NCBI GenBank assembly: GCA_035655455.1
Contig: DASRUL010000031.1
Location: 1 to 45,792, forward strand
DNA from: JAHFKM01 sp035655455
GTDB taxonomy: Archaea > Nanobdellota > Nanobdellia > SCGC-AAA011-G17 > GW2011-AR18
Direction of reading: 5' to 3'
Length of the DNA: 45,792 nt
Shown: positions 1-8,188 of the stretch, piece by piece
Position numbering within the stretch: the stretch's first letter is position 1
How the letters are laid out: each line of letters opens with the position of its first letter
The notes under the pieces: generated by a model
Database searches by the model: none
What the model was told of the DNA's origin: nothing
The model's input: only the letters and a program-made list of their open reading frames with translations
Translations under genes and position numbers: made by a program

Positions 1-135
1 AAAAGCGAATACGATGAACGATTCAAAAATCTTGAGGACTACCTCAAGTTTTATAATCAAAAACGACCCCACCAAAGCTTAGGATACTTGACACCGATAG
101 AAAAACTAACCAAGTGTGCAAACAATACGGTTTAG
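1..135 (+). CDS. C-terminal end of an integrase-core (rve_3-type) transposase, cut by the window edge
   Basis: Frame 1 is open from the first base to the TAG at 133-135 and encodes 44 residues. It contains the run YNQKRPHQSLGY followed by TPIEKL, the hallmark C-terminal end of DDE integrase-core transposases of the IS3/IS481 kind (family knowledge). The N-terminal part, including the DDE residues, lies outside the window. The stop codon sits directly against the broken end of a MazG-like gene on the other strand, so this looks like one end of an insertion sequence that landed in that gene. The exact IS family and the terminal repeat cannot be fixed from this end alone. Confidence 0.8.
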   Translation, partial: KSEYDERFKNLEDYLKFYNQKRPHQSLGYLTPIEKLTKCANNTV

Positions 136-346
136 CATAGAAATCACATATTGCATAAATTACTTCAAGAATATCAGCGAGCTCTTCTTCATTTGAATCT
201 TTTAAAAATTCATCAACTTCTTCTTGAAGTTTAGCTTTAAGTTTTTGCCGATATTCTTCATCAGAAGCAATATGCGTAATTGGAACTGCTCCTTTACTTT
301 TGATTATTTCAGGAATTTTATCTCTGACAAGCTTGTTGTATTTCAT
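44..346 (-). pseudogene. MazG-like nucleotide pyrophosphohydrolase, C-terminus replaced by an insertion sequence
   Basis: The first 70 or so residues (346 down to about 138) begin MKYNKLVRDKIPEI and contain LQEEVDEFL and EEELADILEV. These are typical of small PRA-PH/MazG-superfamily house-cleaning pyrophosphatases, whose acidic residues bind Mg2+ and which hydrolyse non-canonical NTPs. Complete members are about 95-105 residues and end in a conserved helix with a positively charged tail. Here the sequence after about residue 70 is simply the antisense of the transposase gene at 1-135, so the native C-terminus is lost. The open frame continues to position 44 by chance. Probably non-functional. 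Confidence 0.7.
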
Positions 347-466
347 AATAATAATTAGTTAAGAGGCGGATTTTATAATTCTTTTGGCTGTTTTGCAATT
401 TCGTATAACATGTATTAAGCGTAGTTTTATTACGCTTAATACAGGAATATGCCATAAAATACGAAA

Positions 467-476
467 TTTTATATAT
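467..476 (+). promoter_or_regulatory. TATA box of the recombinase gene
   Basis: The sequence TTTTATATAT lies 24-33 nt before the ATG at 500, the spacing expected for an archaeal TATA box and a leaderless or nearly leaderless mRNA. Confidence 0.55.
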
Positions 477-499
477 CTGGATGTTTTTTACACTTCTGC

Positions 500-1321
500 A
501 TGAATGCGACCACATCTTCCGCCTCAGAAATAGAAGCTATTGTCGTTCAAGAATGCAAACTTAAGGGTTATTCGCAAAAAACAATAGATAATTATCTACA
601 TCATATCAAAAGATTTGCTTTATCTGGAAAATCACCAAGAGAGTTTCTTCTCGCGCTTATTGAAAAAGGCGATTCTGACGAGACAGTAAGATCCGCAAGT
701 TTTGCAATTAAATTTTATCTTAACACAATCAAAGAAAATAGTTCCGAAATTCAAGATATTCTAGATAACCTTCCAAATCTCAAAAGGGAGAAGAAGCTTC
801 CTGTAATACTCTCTAAAGAAGAGATTGAATCGCTTATTTCAGCCACAAAAAACATTAATCATCGGTTAATTATTCAAGTAGGATATTCAGCGGGTTTACG
901 AATTAGCGAGATAATTAACCTTAAATGGCAGGACATTGATTTTGACAGAAACCTTATTCATTTGAAAAGAGCCAAGGGAAAGAAAGACAGAATAGTCATG
1001 CTCTCTTTGAAAGTTAAGGGGTCTTTAATGAATCTAACGCCCAACAAAGAGGGATATGTATTCTTGACTAACAGGGGTGGCAAATATACACAAAGGACAA
1101 TACAGAAAATTATAGAAAATGCAGCTATGAAAGTAGGGTTAAGAAAGAGTATTACTCCTCATACTTTGAGACATTCGTTTGCAACCCATCTCTTGGAAAA
1201 TGGGACTGATATAAGGTATATTCGAGATTTATTAGGTCATTCAGATATTAGCACAACGCTAATTTATACAAAAGTTTCAAACAAAAACATTCGTAATATT
1301 AAAAGTCCGTTAGATGATTGA
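500..1321 (+). CDS. Tyrosine recombinase/integrase (XerA-like)
   Basis: A 273-residue site-specific recombinase. An N-terminal SAM-like core-binding domain (residues about 10-90) is followed by the catalytic domain (about 100-265). The catalytic set is complete: R134 (AGLRISEI), a lysine in the KGKKDR turn (about 158-162), H221 and R224 (HTLRHSF), H247 (LLGHSDI) and nucleophile Y256 (TLIYTKV). The size and compact form match archaeal XerA, which resolves chromosome dimers, but integrases of mobile elements look the same. The gene stands beside an IS-disrupted gene and is AT-rich, which favours a mobile origin. No dif or att site is recognisable in the window. Confidence 0.9.
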   Translation: MNATTSSASEIEAIVVQECKLKGYSQKTIDNYLHHIKRFALSGKSPREFLLALIEKGDSDETVRSASFAIKFYLNTIKENSSEIQDILDNLPNLKREKKLPVILSKEEIESLISATKNINHRLIIQVGYSAGLRISEIINLKWQDIDFDRNLIHLKRAKGKKDRIVMLSLKVKGSLMNLTPNKEGYVFLTNRGGKYTQRTIQKIIENAAMKVGLRKSITPHTLRHSFATHLLENGTDIRYIRDLLGHSDISTTLIYTKVSNKNIRNIKSPLDD

Positions 1322-1423
1322 TTTACCAACTTCTTTCTCTCGCACAAATATTGGAAAGAGATGGCGGGTTTCATCCCACAGATAAATCTGTGGGTATTCG
1401 CCCTACGATTTTATAAAAAATAA

Positions 1424-1433
1424 GTTTATATAC
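1424..1433 (+). promoter_or_regulatory. TATA box of the small membrane protein gene
   Basis: GTTTATATAC lies 23-32 nt upstream of the ATG at 1456. This placement is the main reason to believe the short gene that follows. Confidence 0.5.
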
Positions 1434-1455
1434 TCCAGATAGATAGATTCCTTCA

Positions 1456-1704
1456 ATGAATATACAACAATTCTTTACTTTCAGCTGGATTAAACTTATT
1501 ATCATTCTGTTTTTAGAAGGATTTTTACTTTTTATGAGAAATCTTTTCCAACCCATATGCAAGCTGTGCGCTCCACCACCTGCTTACTGCGCTCCTTGCA
1601 TATCCCCCCTCCAGACGAAAATTAATTTGTTGATGCTTCTTGTTTCGCTCTATTTCCTTATTACAATTGTTTACTCTCTTTTTCAGAAGTTTAAAATAAA
1701 ATAA
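1456..1704 (+). CDS. Small two-helix membrane protein with cysteine-rich loop
   Basis: An 82-residue protein I do not recognise. Two hydrophobic segments (residues about 9-27 and 57-75) flank a 30-residue loop containing PICKLCAPPPAYCAPC, that is four cysteines in CxxC-type spacing with prolines between. This could bind a metal or form disulfides. It is preceded by a good TATA box and stands alone in the plus direction. Its composition is AT-rich. Coding status is inferred from the promoter, the length and the clear membrane topology. Confidence 0.55.
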   Translation: MNIQQFFTFSWIKLIIILFLEGFLLFMRNLFQPICKLCAPPPAYCAPCISPLQTKINLLMLLVSLYFLITIVYSLFQKFKIK

Positions 1705-1816
1705 TTTTTCCTTGCTTCAAGAATGGGCTCAGCCCTAAAGGAGAGCGTGTTCTTGCGACTACTGGATATAAAATCTTATTCAAAACATTTAAGAAGAAAA
1801 AGAAAATGTAAACCTC

Positions 1817-2296
1817 ATGCTCAACGTCAAACCCTACAAACAGCAAGAGGCTTACTGCGGACCAGCATCGCTTAAGATGGTCCTTGACTACTATGGTATT
1901 AGAAAAACAGAAGAAGAACTCGCCAAACTCTGCAAAACCACAAAAAAAGGGGGAACATCAGCGAAAGACATCTTAAGGGTAGCAAACCACTTTGACCTCA
2001 CTGGCTTTATCAAAGACCACGCAACACTCAACGACCTCAAAAAATACGTCGTTCAAAAAAGAATACCAGTCATCGTCAACTGGTTCTCAACAGATGAAGG
2101 ACACTACTCCCCTGTCATCCATATCGATGAGAAAACTATCTGTCTTCAAGACCCAGAACTTGGAAAAATAAGAGCCATGAGCTTAACAACTTTCAAAAGA
2201 GTCTGGTTTGACTTTTTTGGAGACTACCTTCGCTCAAAGAAAGATATTATTCTTAGAAGGATGATCGTGTTGTACAAAAATAATACCAAGCAATGA
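1817..2296 (+). CDS. C39-like cysteine peptidase domain protein
   Basis: A 159-residue single-domain protein of the papain-like C39 peptidase family, which in bacteria trims double-glycine leader peptides. The motif QQEAYCGPASLKM supplies the oxyanion glutamine and catalytic C14. H96 lies in GHYSPVIHI and D112 in LQDPELG, so the triad looks complete. There is no signal peptide and no ABC-transporter fusion, so this is a free cytoplasmic domain. It shares four bases (ATGA) with the following DUF1461 gene, so the two are translated together and may act at the membrane. A TATA-like GATATAAAAT lies at 1765-1774. The substrate is unknown. Confidence 0.8.
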   Translation: MLNVKPYKQQEAYCGPASLKMVLDYYGIRKTEEELAKLCKTTKKGGTSAKDILRVANHFDLTGFIKDHATLNDLKKYVVQKRIPVIVNWFSTDEGHYSPVIHIDEKTICLQDPELGKIRAMSLTTFKRVWFDFFGDYLRSKKDIILRRMIVLYKNNTKQ

Positions 2297-2943
2297 GCAT
2301 TCGCCTCATCCTCACACTCTCAACTTTTCTCCTCCTCATCCTCGGACCACTCACCCTCGTCTCACTAGACAAAGAGTTTTATTTTGAAAGGTTCCAACAC
2401 TACTCTTTATATGACCAGTTTCAAGAAGACCCAGCCACCATCAATAACCACTTCGAACAAGTCCTAGCATACCTTCAGGATGATACCAAAGAACTAGAAA
2501 CGCCCTTCTACAATAAAAAAGAAAAACAACACCTCCAAGACGTGAAAAAACTTTACATAACAAGCAGAACGCTTCTCGCGATCGCAGCAATCCTCTTCTT
2601 CTCCAGCGCCCTCTTTCTCCTTAAAAAAAGAGACTACACCACACTCAATCAATCCCTCCTCATTGGAGCAGCATCCACTCTTATTATCACCCTTCTCATC
2701 GCAGCCCTCAGCATCATCGACTTTGAACACAGCTTTATCCTCTTTCATAAGATCCTGTTCAGTAACAATCTCTGGATCCTTAACCCTGAAACAGACAATC
2801 TGATCAAAATGCTTCCTCAAGAACTATTCAGCGACATAAGCAAGAAGATTTTTCTCATCACTTCAGCAATCTCAACCTTTATCCTTTTGATAACAATCGT
2901 CACCAGAAAAAAACTCAAGAACTCACAGAACTGTCGAGCGTAA
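2293..2943 (+). CDS. DUF1461-family integral membrane protein
   Basis: A 216-residue protein with four hydrophobic segments (about 5-25, 92-112, 123-144 and 185-204) and a large outside loop after the first. The run FHKILFSNNLWILNP followed by a conserved PQELF-type ending is characteristic of DUF1461 (TIGR01906), a membrane family of unknown function found in bacteria and archaea. Its start overlaps the stop of the C39-like peptidase gene by four bases, which suggests a functional pair. It converges on the methyltransferase gene downstream. Confidence 0.75.
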   Translation: MSIRLILTLSTFLLLILGPLTLVSLDKEFYFERFQHYSLYDQFQEDPATINNHFEQVLAYLQDDTKELETPFYNKKEKQHLQDVKKLYITSRTLLAIAAILFFSSALFLLKKRDYTTLNQSLLIGAASTLIITLLIAALSIIDFEHSFILFHKILFSNNLWILNPETDNLIKMLPQELFSDISKKIFLITSAISTFILLITIVTRKKLKNSQNCRA

Positions 2944-2968
2944 ATTCAATTTTGTTTCAGAAACACTA

Positions 2969-3700
2969 TCATTCTTCTCCATCCCTTAACCTACAACCAT
3001 TTTCTTTTAAGTACTTTAACAGATCATCAGGAGCGTGAGCTCTCACTTGCAGTATGTTCCTTCCATTAACAACCACCGCGCCATCATGAGCAACATACCC
3101 CAAATCAAGAAAAGGCCCGTTCTGATCCATAGCCTCACGATAATCAAGAACAGCAAGACCGCTCTCAGGTTTTATCATATCCCTCACTTTTCGATAGACA
3201 AGACCAAATCCATCTTCAAAATACCGCATTGCTTGACGCGAAAACACAAAATCAAACGCTTCTTTGAAACGATGATCTAAAGGTATCATTTCAAAATCCC
3301 CTTCGACAAACTCATCCAACGAACAATGCTCTGGAAGCAGCGCAAGATCAAACCCAACAACCTTTACTCTTTCTCCAAAAAGGGCTTTTGTCTCATACAA
3401 AAAACGACCAGTTCCACAACCTACATCTCCAATCTGAACATATTCTTGAGCTTCTACTCTTTTGCCAATCATTCCTGGAATATCTAGCTGAAAAGACTGT
3501 ATATATGCTAGTAAACCCGCATTAAAAAATATGCCTTCCTTTAATGTCTGTAATCCTGTCCTCCCATATTTTCTTAAGAATTCTGGAAACTTCTTCTTCA
3601 GCTCTTCCGGATCTTCAGGAATAATCTCATAATCATTCCCTCTTCTAATCCTTTCTAAAGCCTCTGCCAAAGCAAGCAAATGAATAAAATCCTCACTCAT
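2969..3700 (-). CDS. Class I SAM-dependent methyltransferase at the end of the gyrase operon
   Basis: A 243-residue protein. The SAM-binding motif I IGDVGCGTGRFLYE lies at about residues 135-150 and is followed by VKVVGFDLALL with the acidic ribose-binding residue, then FDFVFSRQAMRYF. The start at 3700 is preferred to the upstream one at 3748, because ATG at 3698-3700 overlaps the gyrA stop (3693-3695) by eight bases and so suits coupled translation. The N-terminal 100 residues are helical and unassigned. The substrate is unknown. Its place behind gyrA in the same transcript may be only operon packing. Confidence 0.8.
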   Translation of the reverse strand: MSEDFIHLLALAEALERIRRGNDYEIIPEDPEELKKKFPEFLRKYGRTGLQTLKEGIFFNAGLLAYIQSFQLDIPGMIGKRVEAQEYVQIGDVGCGTGRFLYETKALFGERVKVVGFDLALLPEHCSLDEFVEGDFEMIPLDHRFKEAFDFVFSRQAMRYFEDGFGLVYRKVRDMIKPESGLAVLDYREAMDQNGPFLDLGYVAHDGAVVVNGRNILQVRAHAPDDLLKYLKENGCRLRDGEE

Positions 3701-6700
3701 TTTCAAACCCCTCAAGCGTAAAATCCCTCTGCTTCGTCTCAGGAACATCCTTGTTCTTTTCCAAAAACTCCTTCAACTCAGCCTCATTCACCTCAGGGGC
3801 CTTCACCTCCTGATGAAACTCATACGTTCCTGAAAGATCCTCATCAAGACTGACCTCCTCCCTCAACCCGCCATTCTCCTCCCCATTCTCCTCAGCGGAA
3901 GGCGTCTCATCAGGCTTGAAATCAGAAACCTTTCCCTCAAGAGCATCTTCAGACAACACCTTGACCACGTTCATAACAGCATCTCCTTCCTCCAACTTCA
4001 TCACGCGCACACCCTGAGAGTTCCTGCCGACAACAGAAATCCCAGCAACAGGCATCCTAATCAAGATCCCCTTCCTTGTCACACAGAGAATCTCGTCATT
4101 TTCCTCCACAATTTTAATCGCAGCAACAAGCCCATTCTTCTCAGTGGACTTTATATTAATCACCCCAGAGCCACCCCTGTTAATTAAACGATAATCATTT
4201 ACTTCGCTTCTTTTTCCAAAACCTTTTTCTGTCACTGTCAAGACAAAAGGAGCGTCACAGGTCTCCATCGCGACAATCTCAGAATCACGCACGCTCATTC
4301 CGCGCACACCAATCCCGGCACGACCAACAGCGCGAACATCCTCCTCCCTGAAACGCACCGCACGCCCATTCTTCGTCGCAAGAATCAACTGCTGAGCGCC
4401 ACTTGTCAATTTCACCGTCACCAAGCTATCATCCTCTCTCAAGGTAATGGCTATGATCCCTCCCTGCCTCGGCCGCCCATACTCCATCACCGATGTTTTT
4501 TTCAAAACGCCTTTCCTCGTCGCCATCACCAAAAACTCATTCTCCTTAAACTCCTTCATCGAAATAACAGCGCTTACCTTCTCACCCTGCCCTAATCTCA
4601 ATAAATTAACAATCGCTGTCCCCTTCGCATACCTTCCAGCCTCTGGAACCTGATACGCTTTCATCCAATGCACCTTTCCCCTACTCGTGAAAAACAAGAC
4701 CTGATTCAGGCTTTCAGCAACAACCATGTGCTCAACAAAGTCAGTATCATCCTTGGTCTCAGCGGCAATAATCCCCTTCCCGCCACGCTTCTGCGCCTTG
4801 TAGGCCTCCAGAGGAATCCTTTTCACGTAGCCGGCATTCGTCAAGGTAATCACAACCTTCTCATTCTCAACAAGATCCTCATCCTCCAACACCTCCTCAT
4901 CGCTTTCCACAATCTCAGTCCTTCTCTTATCACCATACTCATTTTTAACGCCAACAAGCTCATCTTTAATAATCCGATACACCCTCTGCTCAGAAGCCAA
5001 AATCTCCTTCATCTCAACAATAAAAACCAGCAACTGCTCATGCTCCTCCAAAATCTTCTGCTGCTCCAACGCAGCCAACCTGCTCAACCTCATCTCTAAA
5101 ATAGCGTTCGTCTGAAGCTCTGAAAGAATATAATTCCTCATTAACTCCCGCCGAGCAGCCTCAACATCCTTACTCCTCTTAATTAACACAACAACAGCAT
5201 CAATCTCCTTCAACGCGATCAACAACCCCTGAAGAATATGATCCCTCTCCTCAGCCTTTCTTAATTCATATTGCGTTCTTCTCGTAACAACCTCCTTTCT
5301 GTGCTTGATAAACTCAGAACAAATATCCCTCAAATTCAATACCCTCGGCTCGCCATCAACCAACGCCAAATTAATAATCCCAAAACTTGTTTGCAACTGC
5401 GAATACTTATACAACTGATTCATGACCAACTTTTCATCAAATCCTTTCCTCACCTCAACAATAATCCTCATTCCCTCACGATCAGACTCATCACGAATAT
5501 CAGAAATACCCTCAATAATCTTTTCTTTCACAAGCGTCGCAATCTGCTCAATCAACAAGGATTTATTCACCTGATACGGAATCTCAGTAATCACAATCCT
5601 CCTTTCCTCAATCTCAGCCTTCGCCCTCACTAAGACTTTTCCCCTTCCCGTTCTCAAAGCGCTCCTAATACCGCTCGTACCAACAATCATCCCACCAGTA
5701 GGAAAATCCGGACCCCTCACCAGACTAAACAATCGCGCGTCCTCAACCTCAGGATGCTCAATCAACAAAATAATAGCGTCACAAACCTCACTCAAATTAT
5801 GCGGAGGAATATTCGTCGCCATCCCAACAGCGATACCAGAAGAACCGTTCAACAACAAATTCGGAATCTTCGAAGGCAACACTATCGGCTCCTTCAAACT
5901 ATTATCAAAATTCGGAGCGAACGCGACTGTCTCTTTCTCGATATCCTCCAAGAGTTCTCCAGCAATCTTACTTAACTTTGCTTCAGTATACCTCTGGGCC
6001 GCCGCCCCGAACTCTGTCGAATTATGAACAAAAACCCCACAATCCAATAAAAAATTATGATGTTCCTTTACAGTTAGATCATACACATCCTCTTTATAAT
6101 TTAAAAACTTAACACTAATAGCGCAGTGGTTGTATTCTTTAGCTAAATAAATCATTTCATTTAGATCTTTAAAATGTTTTATCGCGTTTTCAAATCTTGG
6201 AAAACAGTTATTTATTCTATTTTGATTATAAGTTTCCCCATTTACGTTCTTTTCTCCAAGAGATAATATTAGCCTGTTAGTGTAATATAAAATTTTATTT
6301 TTAATAATTTTATTCTTATACTCTTGATTTTTCCAATTTATTCTGTGAGCCGTTGCAGCTTTTTGCGCAAGCCTTTTCGGATAAGTAGGATCTATTTTTA
6401 ATCTTTGAATACTTCTTTCTTTAGTTAAGCTTGTTATTTTTTTTCTAAAATTCTTATCTTCCCACTGTTTTTTTGTTTTGTTTTTTTGTTTTGTTTTATA
6501 ACTTTCATCTTGCCATGCTTTTTTAGCAATATCACTGTGATGATTATAATTTTCATTTATGAATTTTGAACGATATTCTTTATTATCCCATAACTCTTTG
6601 CTCCTTTTTGAAATTAACTTTCTAGCATCAGGATTTTCTTTGTAAAACTTTTTAAGAGTAAGAGACCTTATCTCTCCGACACTCATATTTTCAGAATAAT

Positions 6701-7946
6701 ATTCCTTTATCCCCTGTGCTAATTTGTCCTTATATTCTTGACTTTGCATAACCTCTTTCATTTTATTGATTATAGAACTTCTTTTTTCAACATCAGACCA
6801 CATATTTTTTGACATTTTTGAGATAAATTCCCTTCTCTCAGGATGCTCTTCAAAATTCTTTTTAATTTTTTTAGATAAGTTCTTTTTTAATTCTTGACTT
6901 TTCCATATTTCTTTTCTTTTAATCACTTGGTTTTTTATGAATTCTTTATCTTTATTACGCGCAATCGTTCTAATCCTAAGTTGCTCCAGGTGTTCCGGAT
7001 TATTTCTGTAGAAATTCTTTACTCCTTCAGATTGTTTTTTTCTAAAATCTTCACTTTTCCATAATAGATTTATATGATCATTATGTATCTTTGTATGCTC
7101 GTTCCAACTTATTCTTTGTATATTATCTGGATTGTTATTAAACTTGTTAAAATCTTCATGATGCCTTACAGGACCATCTGCGGAATTATAAACTCCTTTA
7201 TTCAAATTATAGTTATCTGCTATTTCATGAACAAAAACATATTTTTCTTTTTTATTATCCTTTATCATTAAATATTCTTTTAATTCAGTATTACCCCTTA
7301 TTGGGCTTAATTTAAAATATCCTGGCATTAAACTGTCTTCAGGTGTTAAATCTTTAGCTTCTTTGTATTCTAAATTCTTTAATAAAAATTTATGATCTGG
7401 AGTGCATCTAATTTTTTCTCCAGTATCTAATGTCACTTCTACTAATTCCGTTTCTTTTTTCGTCAATCTAGGGTTTGTTGCTTCTCCAATTACAACCTCG
7501 CCATCTCTATTTATTGAATATACGTAGAATATTTGATTTCCTTTATAGTTTTCGCAAAGCTCTTTAAAACTTTTTGAAGTCCCATCTAATAATTTAATTT
7601 TAGTATCACTGGTAAAACAACCGAAATTACCTTGACCTTGAATTAAAGGATACCTCAGATTAAACTCCTGCGCCATTCTCACCAACGCCTCATAGATCGC
7701 AGAATCACCATGAGGGTGGAATTTTCCCAACGCTTCTCCAACAATTCTCGCGCATTTTTTGAACGACTTATTATGCTGCAAACCCATCTCGTGCATCGCA
7801 AACAAAATTCTCCTATGAACAGGCTTTAACCCGTCTCTCACATCAGGCAGCGCTCTCCCAACAATAACGGACATAGAATAATCTAAGTACGCCTGCTTCA
7901 ACTGATCCTCAACAATTACTCTCTGAATCTGATTGTCGTCCGCCAT
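3693..7946 (-). CDS. gyrA: DNA gyrase subunit A, interrupted by an HNH intein
   Basis: A 1417-residue precursor; removal of the intein (residues 110-642) leaves about 884 residues. GyrA is the DNA-cleaving subunit of gyrase, which supercoils DNA with GyrB. The N-extein has the winged-helix region PDVRDGLKPVHRRIL and GKFHPHGD. The C-extein resumes with S643, and AAQRYTE carries the catalytic tyrosine Y653, which is Y120 after splicing. The coiled-coil region and the C-terminal beta-pinwheel follow, with GyrA box QKRGGKG (gyrase rather than Topo IV) and an acidic tail. Archaeal gyrase is of bacterial origin. The gene abuts the 79-residue gene upstream and overlaps the methyltransferase gene downstream. 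Confidence 0.96.
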   Translation of the reverse strand: MADDNQIQRVIVEDQLKQAYLDYSMSVIVGRALPDVRDGLKPVHRRILFAMHEMGLQHNKSFKKCARIVGEALGKFHPHGDSAIYEALVRMAQEFNLRYPLIQGQGNFGCFTSDTKIKLLDGTSKSFKELCENYKGNQIFYVYSINRDGEVVIGEATNPRLTKKETELVEVTLDTGEKIRCTPDHKFLLKNLEYKEAKDLTPEDSLMPGYFKLSPIRGNTELKEYLMIKDNKKEKYVFVHEIADNYNLNKGVYNSADGPVRHHEDFNKFNNNPDNIQRISWNEHTKIHNDHINLLWKSEDFRKKQSEGVKNFYRNNPEHLEQLRIRTIARNKDKEFIKNQVIKRKEIWKSQELKKNLSKKIKKNFEEHPERREFISKMSKNMWSDVEKRSSIINKMKEVMQSQEYKDKLAQGIKEYYSENMSVGEIRSLTLKKFYKENPDARKLISKRSKELWDNKEYRSKFINENYNHHSDIAKKAWQDESYKTKQKNKTKKQWEDKNFRKKITSLTKERSIQRLKIDPTYPKRLAQKAATAHRINWKNQEYKNKIIKNKILYYTNRLILSLGEKNVNGETYNQNRINNCFPRFENAIKHFKDLNEMIYLAKEYNHCAISVKFLNYKEDVYDLTVKEHHNFLLDCGVFVHNSTEFGAAAQRYTEAKLSKIAGELLEDIEKETVAFAPNFDNSLKEPIVLPSKIPNLLLNGSSGIAVGMATNIPPHNLSEVCDAIILLIEHPEVEDARLFSLVRGPDFPTGGMIVGTSGIRSALRTGRGKVLVRAKAEIEERRIVITEIPYQVNKSLLIEQIATLVKEKIIEGISDIRDESDREGMRIIVEVRKGFDEKLVMNQLYKYSQLQTSFGIINLALVDGEPRVLNLRDICSEFIKHRKEVVTRRTQYELRKAEERDHILQGLLIALKEIDAVVVLIKRSKDVEAARRELMRNYILSELQTNAILEMRLSRLAALEQQKILEEHEQLLVFIVEMKEILASEQRVYRIIKDELVGVKNEYGDKRRTEIVESDEEVLEDEDLVENEKVVITLTNAGYVKRIPLEAYKAQKRGGKGIIAAETKDDTDFVEHMVVAESLNQVLFFTSRGKVHWMKAYQVPEAGRYAKGTAIVNLLRLGQGEKVSAVISMKEFKENEFLVMATRKGVLKKTSVMEYGRPRQGGIIAITLREDDSLVTVKLTSGAQQLILATKNGRAVRFREEDVRAVGRAGIGVRGMSVRDSEIVAMETCDAPFVLTVTEKGFGKRSEVNDYRLINRGGSGVINIKSTEKNGLVAAIKIVEENDEILCVTRKGILIRMPVAGISVVGRNSQGVRVMKLEEGDAVMNVVKVLSEDALEGKVSDFKPDETPSAEENGEENGGLREEVSLDEDLSGTYEFHQEVKAPEVNEAELKEFLEKNKDVPETKQRDFTLEGFENE
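6021..7619 (-). other. Intein in GyrA with HNH homing endonuclease and helical repeat array (533 residues)
   Basis: Precursor residues 110-642. Block A begins with C110 (CFTSDTKIKLLDG). Block B has TPDH (182-185). Blocks F and G end VYDLTVKEHHNF and GVFVHN, followed by Ser as the first C-extein residue, so the splicing residues Cys1, His-Asn and Ser+1 are all present. Instead of a LAGLIDADG endonuclease there is an HNH-type domain at about 258-290: RHHEDFNKFNNNPDNIQ, then EHTKIH. Residues about 294-560 are a long run of short basic helices built on W-x(2-5)-(Y/F)-(K/R)xK units, like the NUMOD-type modular DNA-binding helices of homing nucleases. The DNA is visibly more AT-rich than the flanking gyrA sequence, as expected for a mobile insert. 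Confidence 0.9.
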
Positions 7947-8186
7947 TTATTCAATTCCTTCCTTTCTATAATTGTAAAAAGCTATTGCTCCTTCATAACA
8001 CCGATGAAGTCTTTGTCGCGAAGGACTAATTCTCTTGCATAAACCCTTAGATTTAGGACGTGTTTCCTCAAAATATCTGTCACACTCTTCAAGTTCTTTT
8101 TCTGCACCTTCTAAATCTCTATTTAAAATTAAATGATATAACCTACTTAAACGCGCTTCTAATTTTAGCCTTTCTTTCGTCTCCAT
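7947..8186 (-). CDS. 79-residue charged helical protein between gyrB and gyrA
   Basis: Not recognised. It is 79 residues long and highly charged, with predicted helices throughout and a repeated leucine/aromatic pattern (LSRLYHLILNRDLEGAEKEL), two cysteines and a basic middle (RPKSKGLCKRISPSRQRL). The gene begins two bases after the gyrB stop and its TAA touches the gyrA ATG, so it is translated from the gyrase mRNA and presumably made in step with both subunits. That position suggests a gyrase-linked role such as an assembly factor or inhibitor, but the sequence alone does not show this. Confidence 0.7.
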   Translation of the reverse strand: METKERLKLEARLSRLYHLILNRDLEGAEKELEECDRYFEETRPKSKGLCKRISPSRQRLHRCYEGAIAFYNYRKEGIE

Positions 8187-8188
8187 TC

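Noticed and set aside
318..515. 65-codon minus-strand frame upstream of the recombinase
   Set aside because: It covers the recombinase promoter and the start of the MazG-like gene, and its low-complexity translation resembles nothing known.
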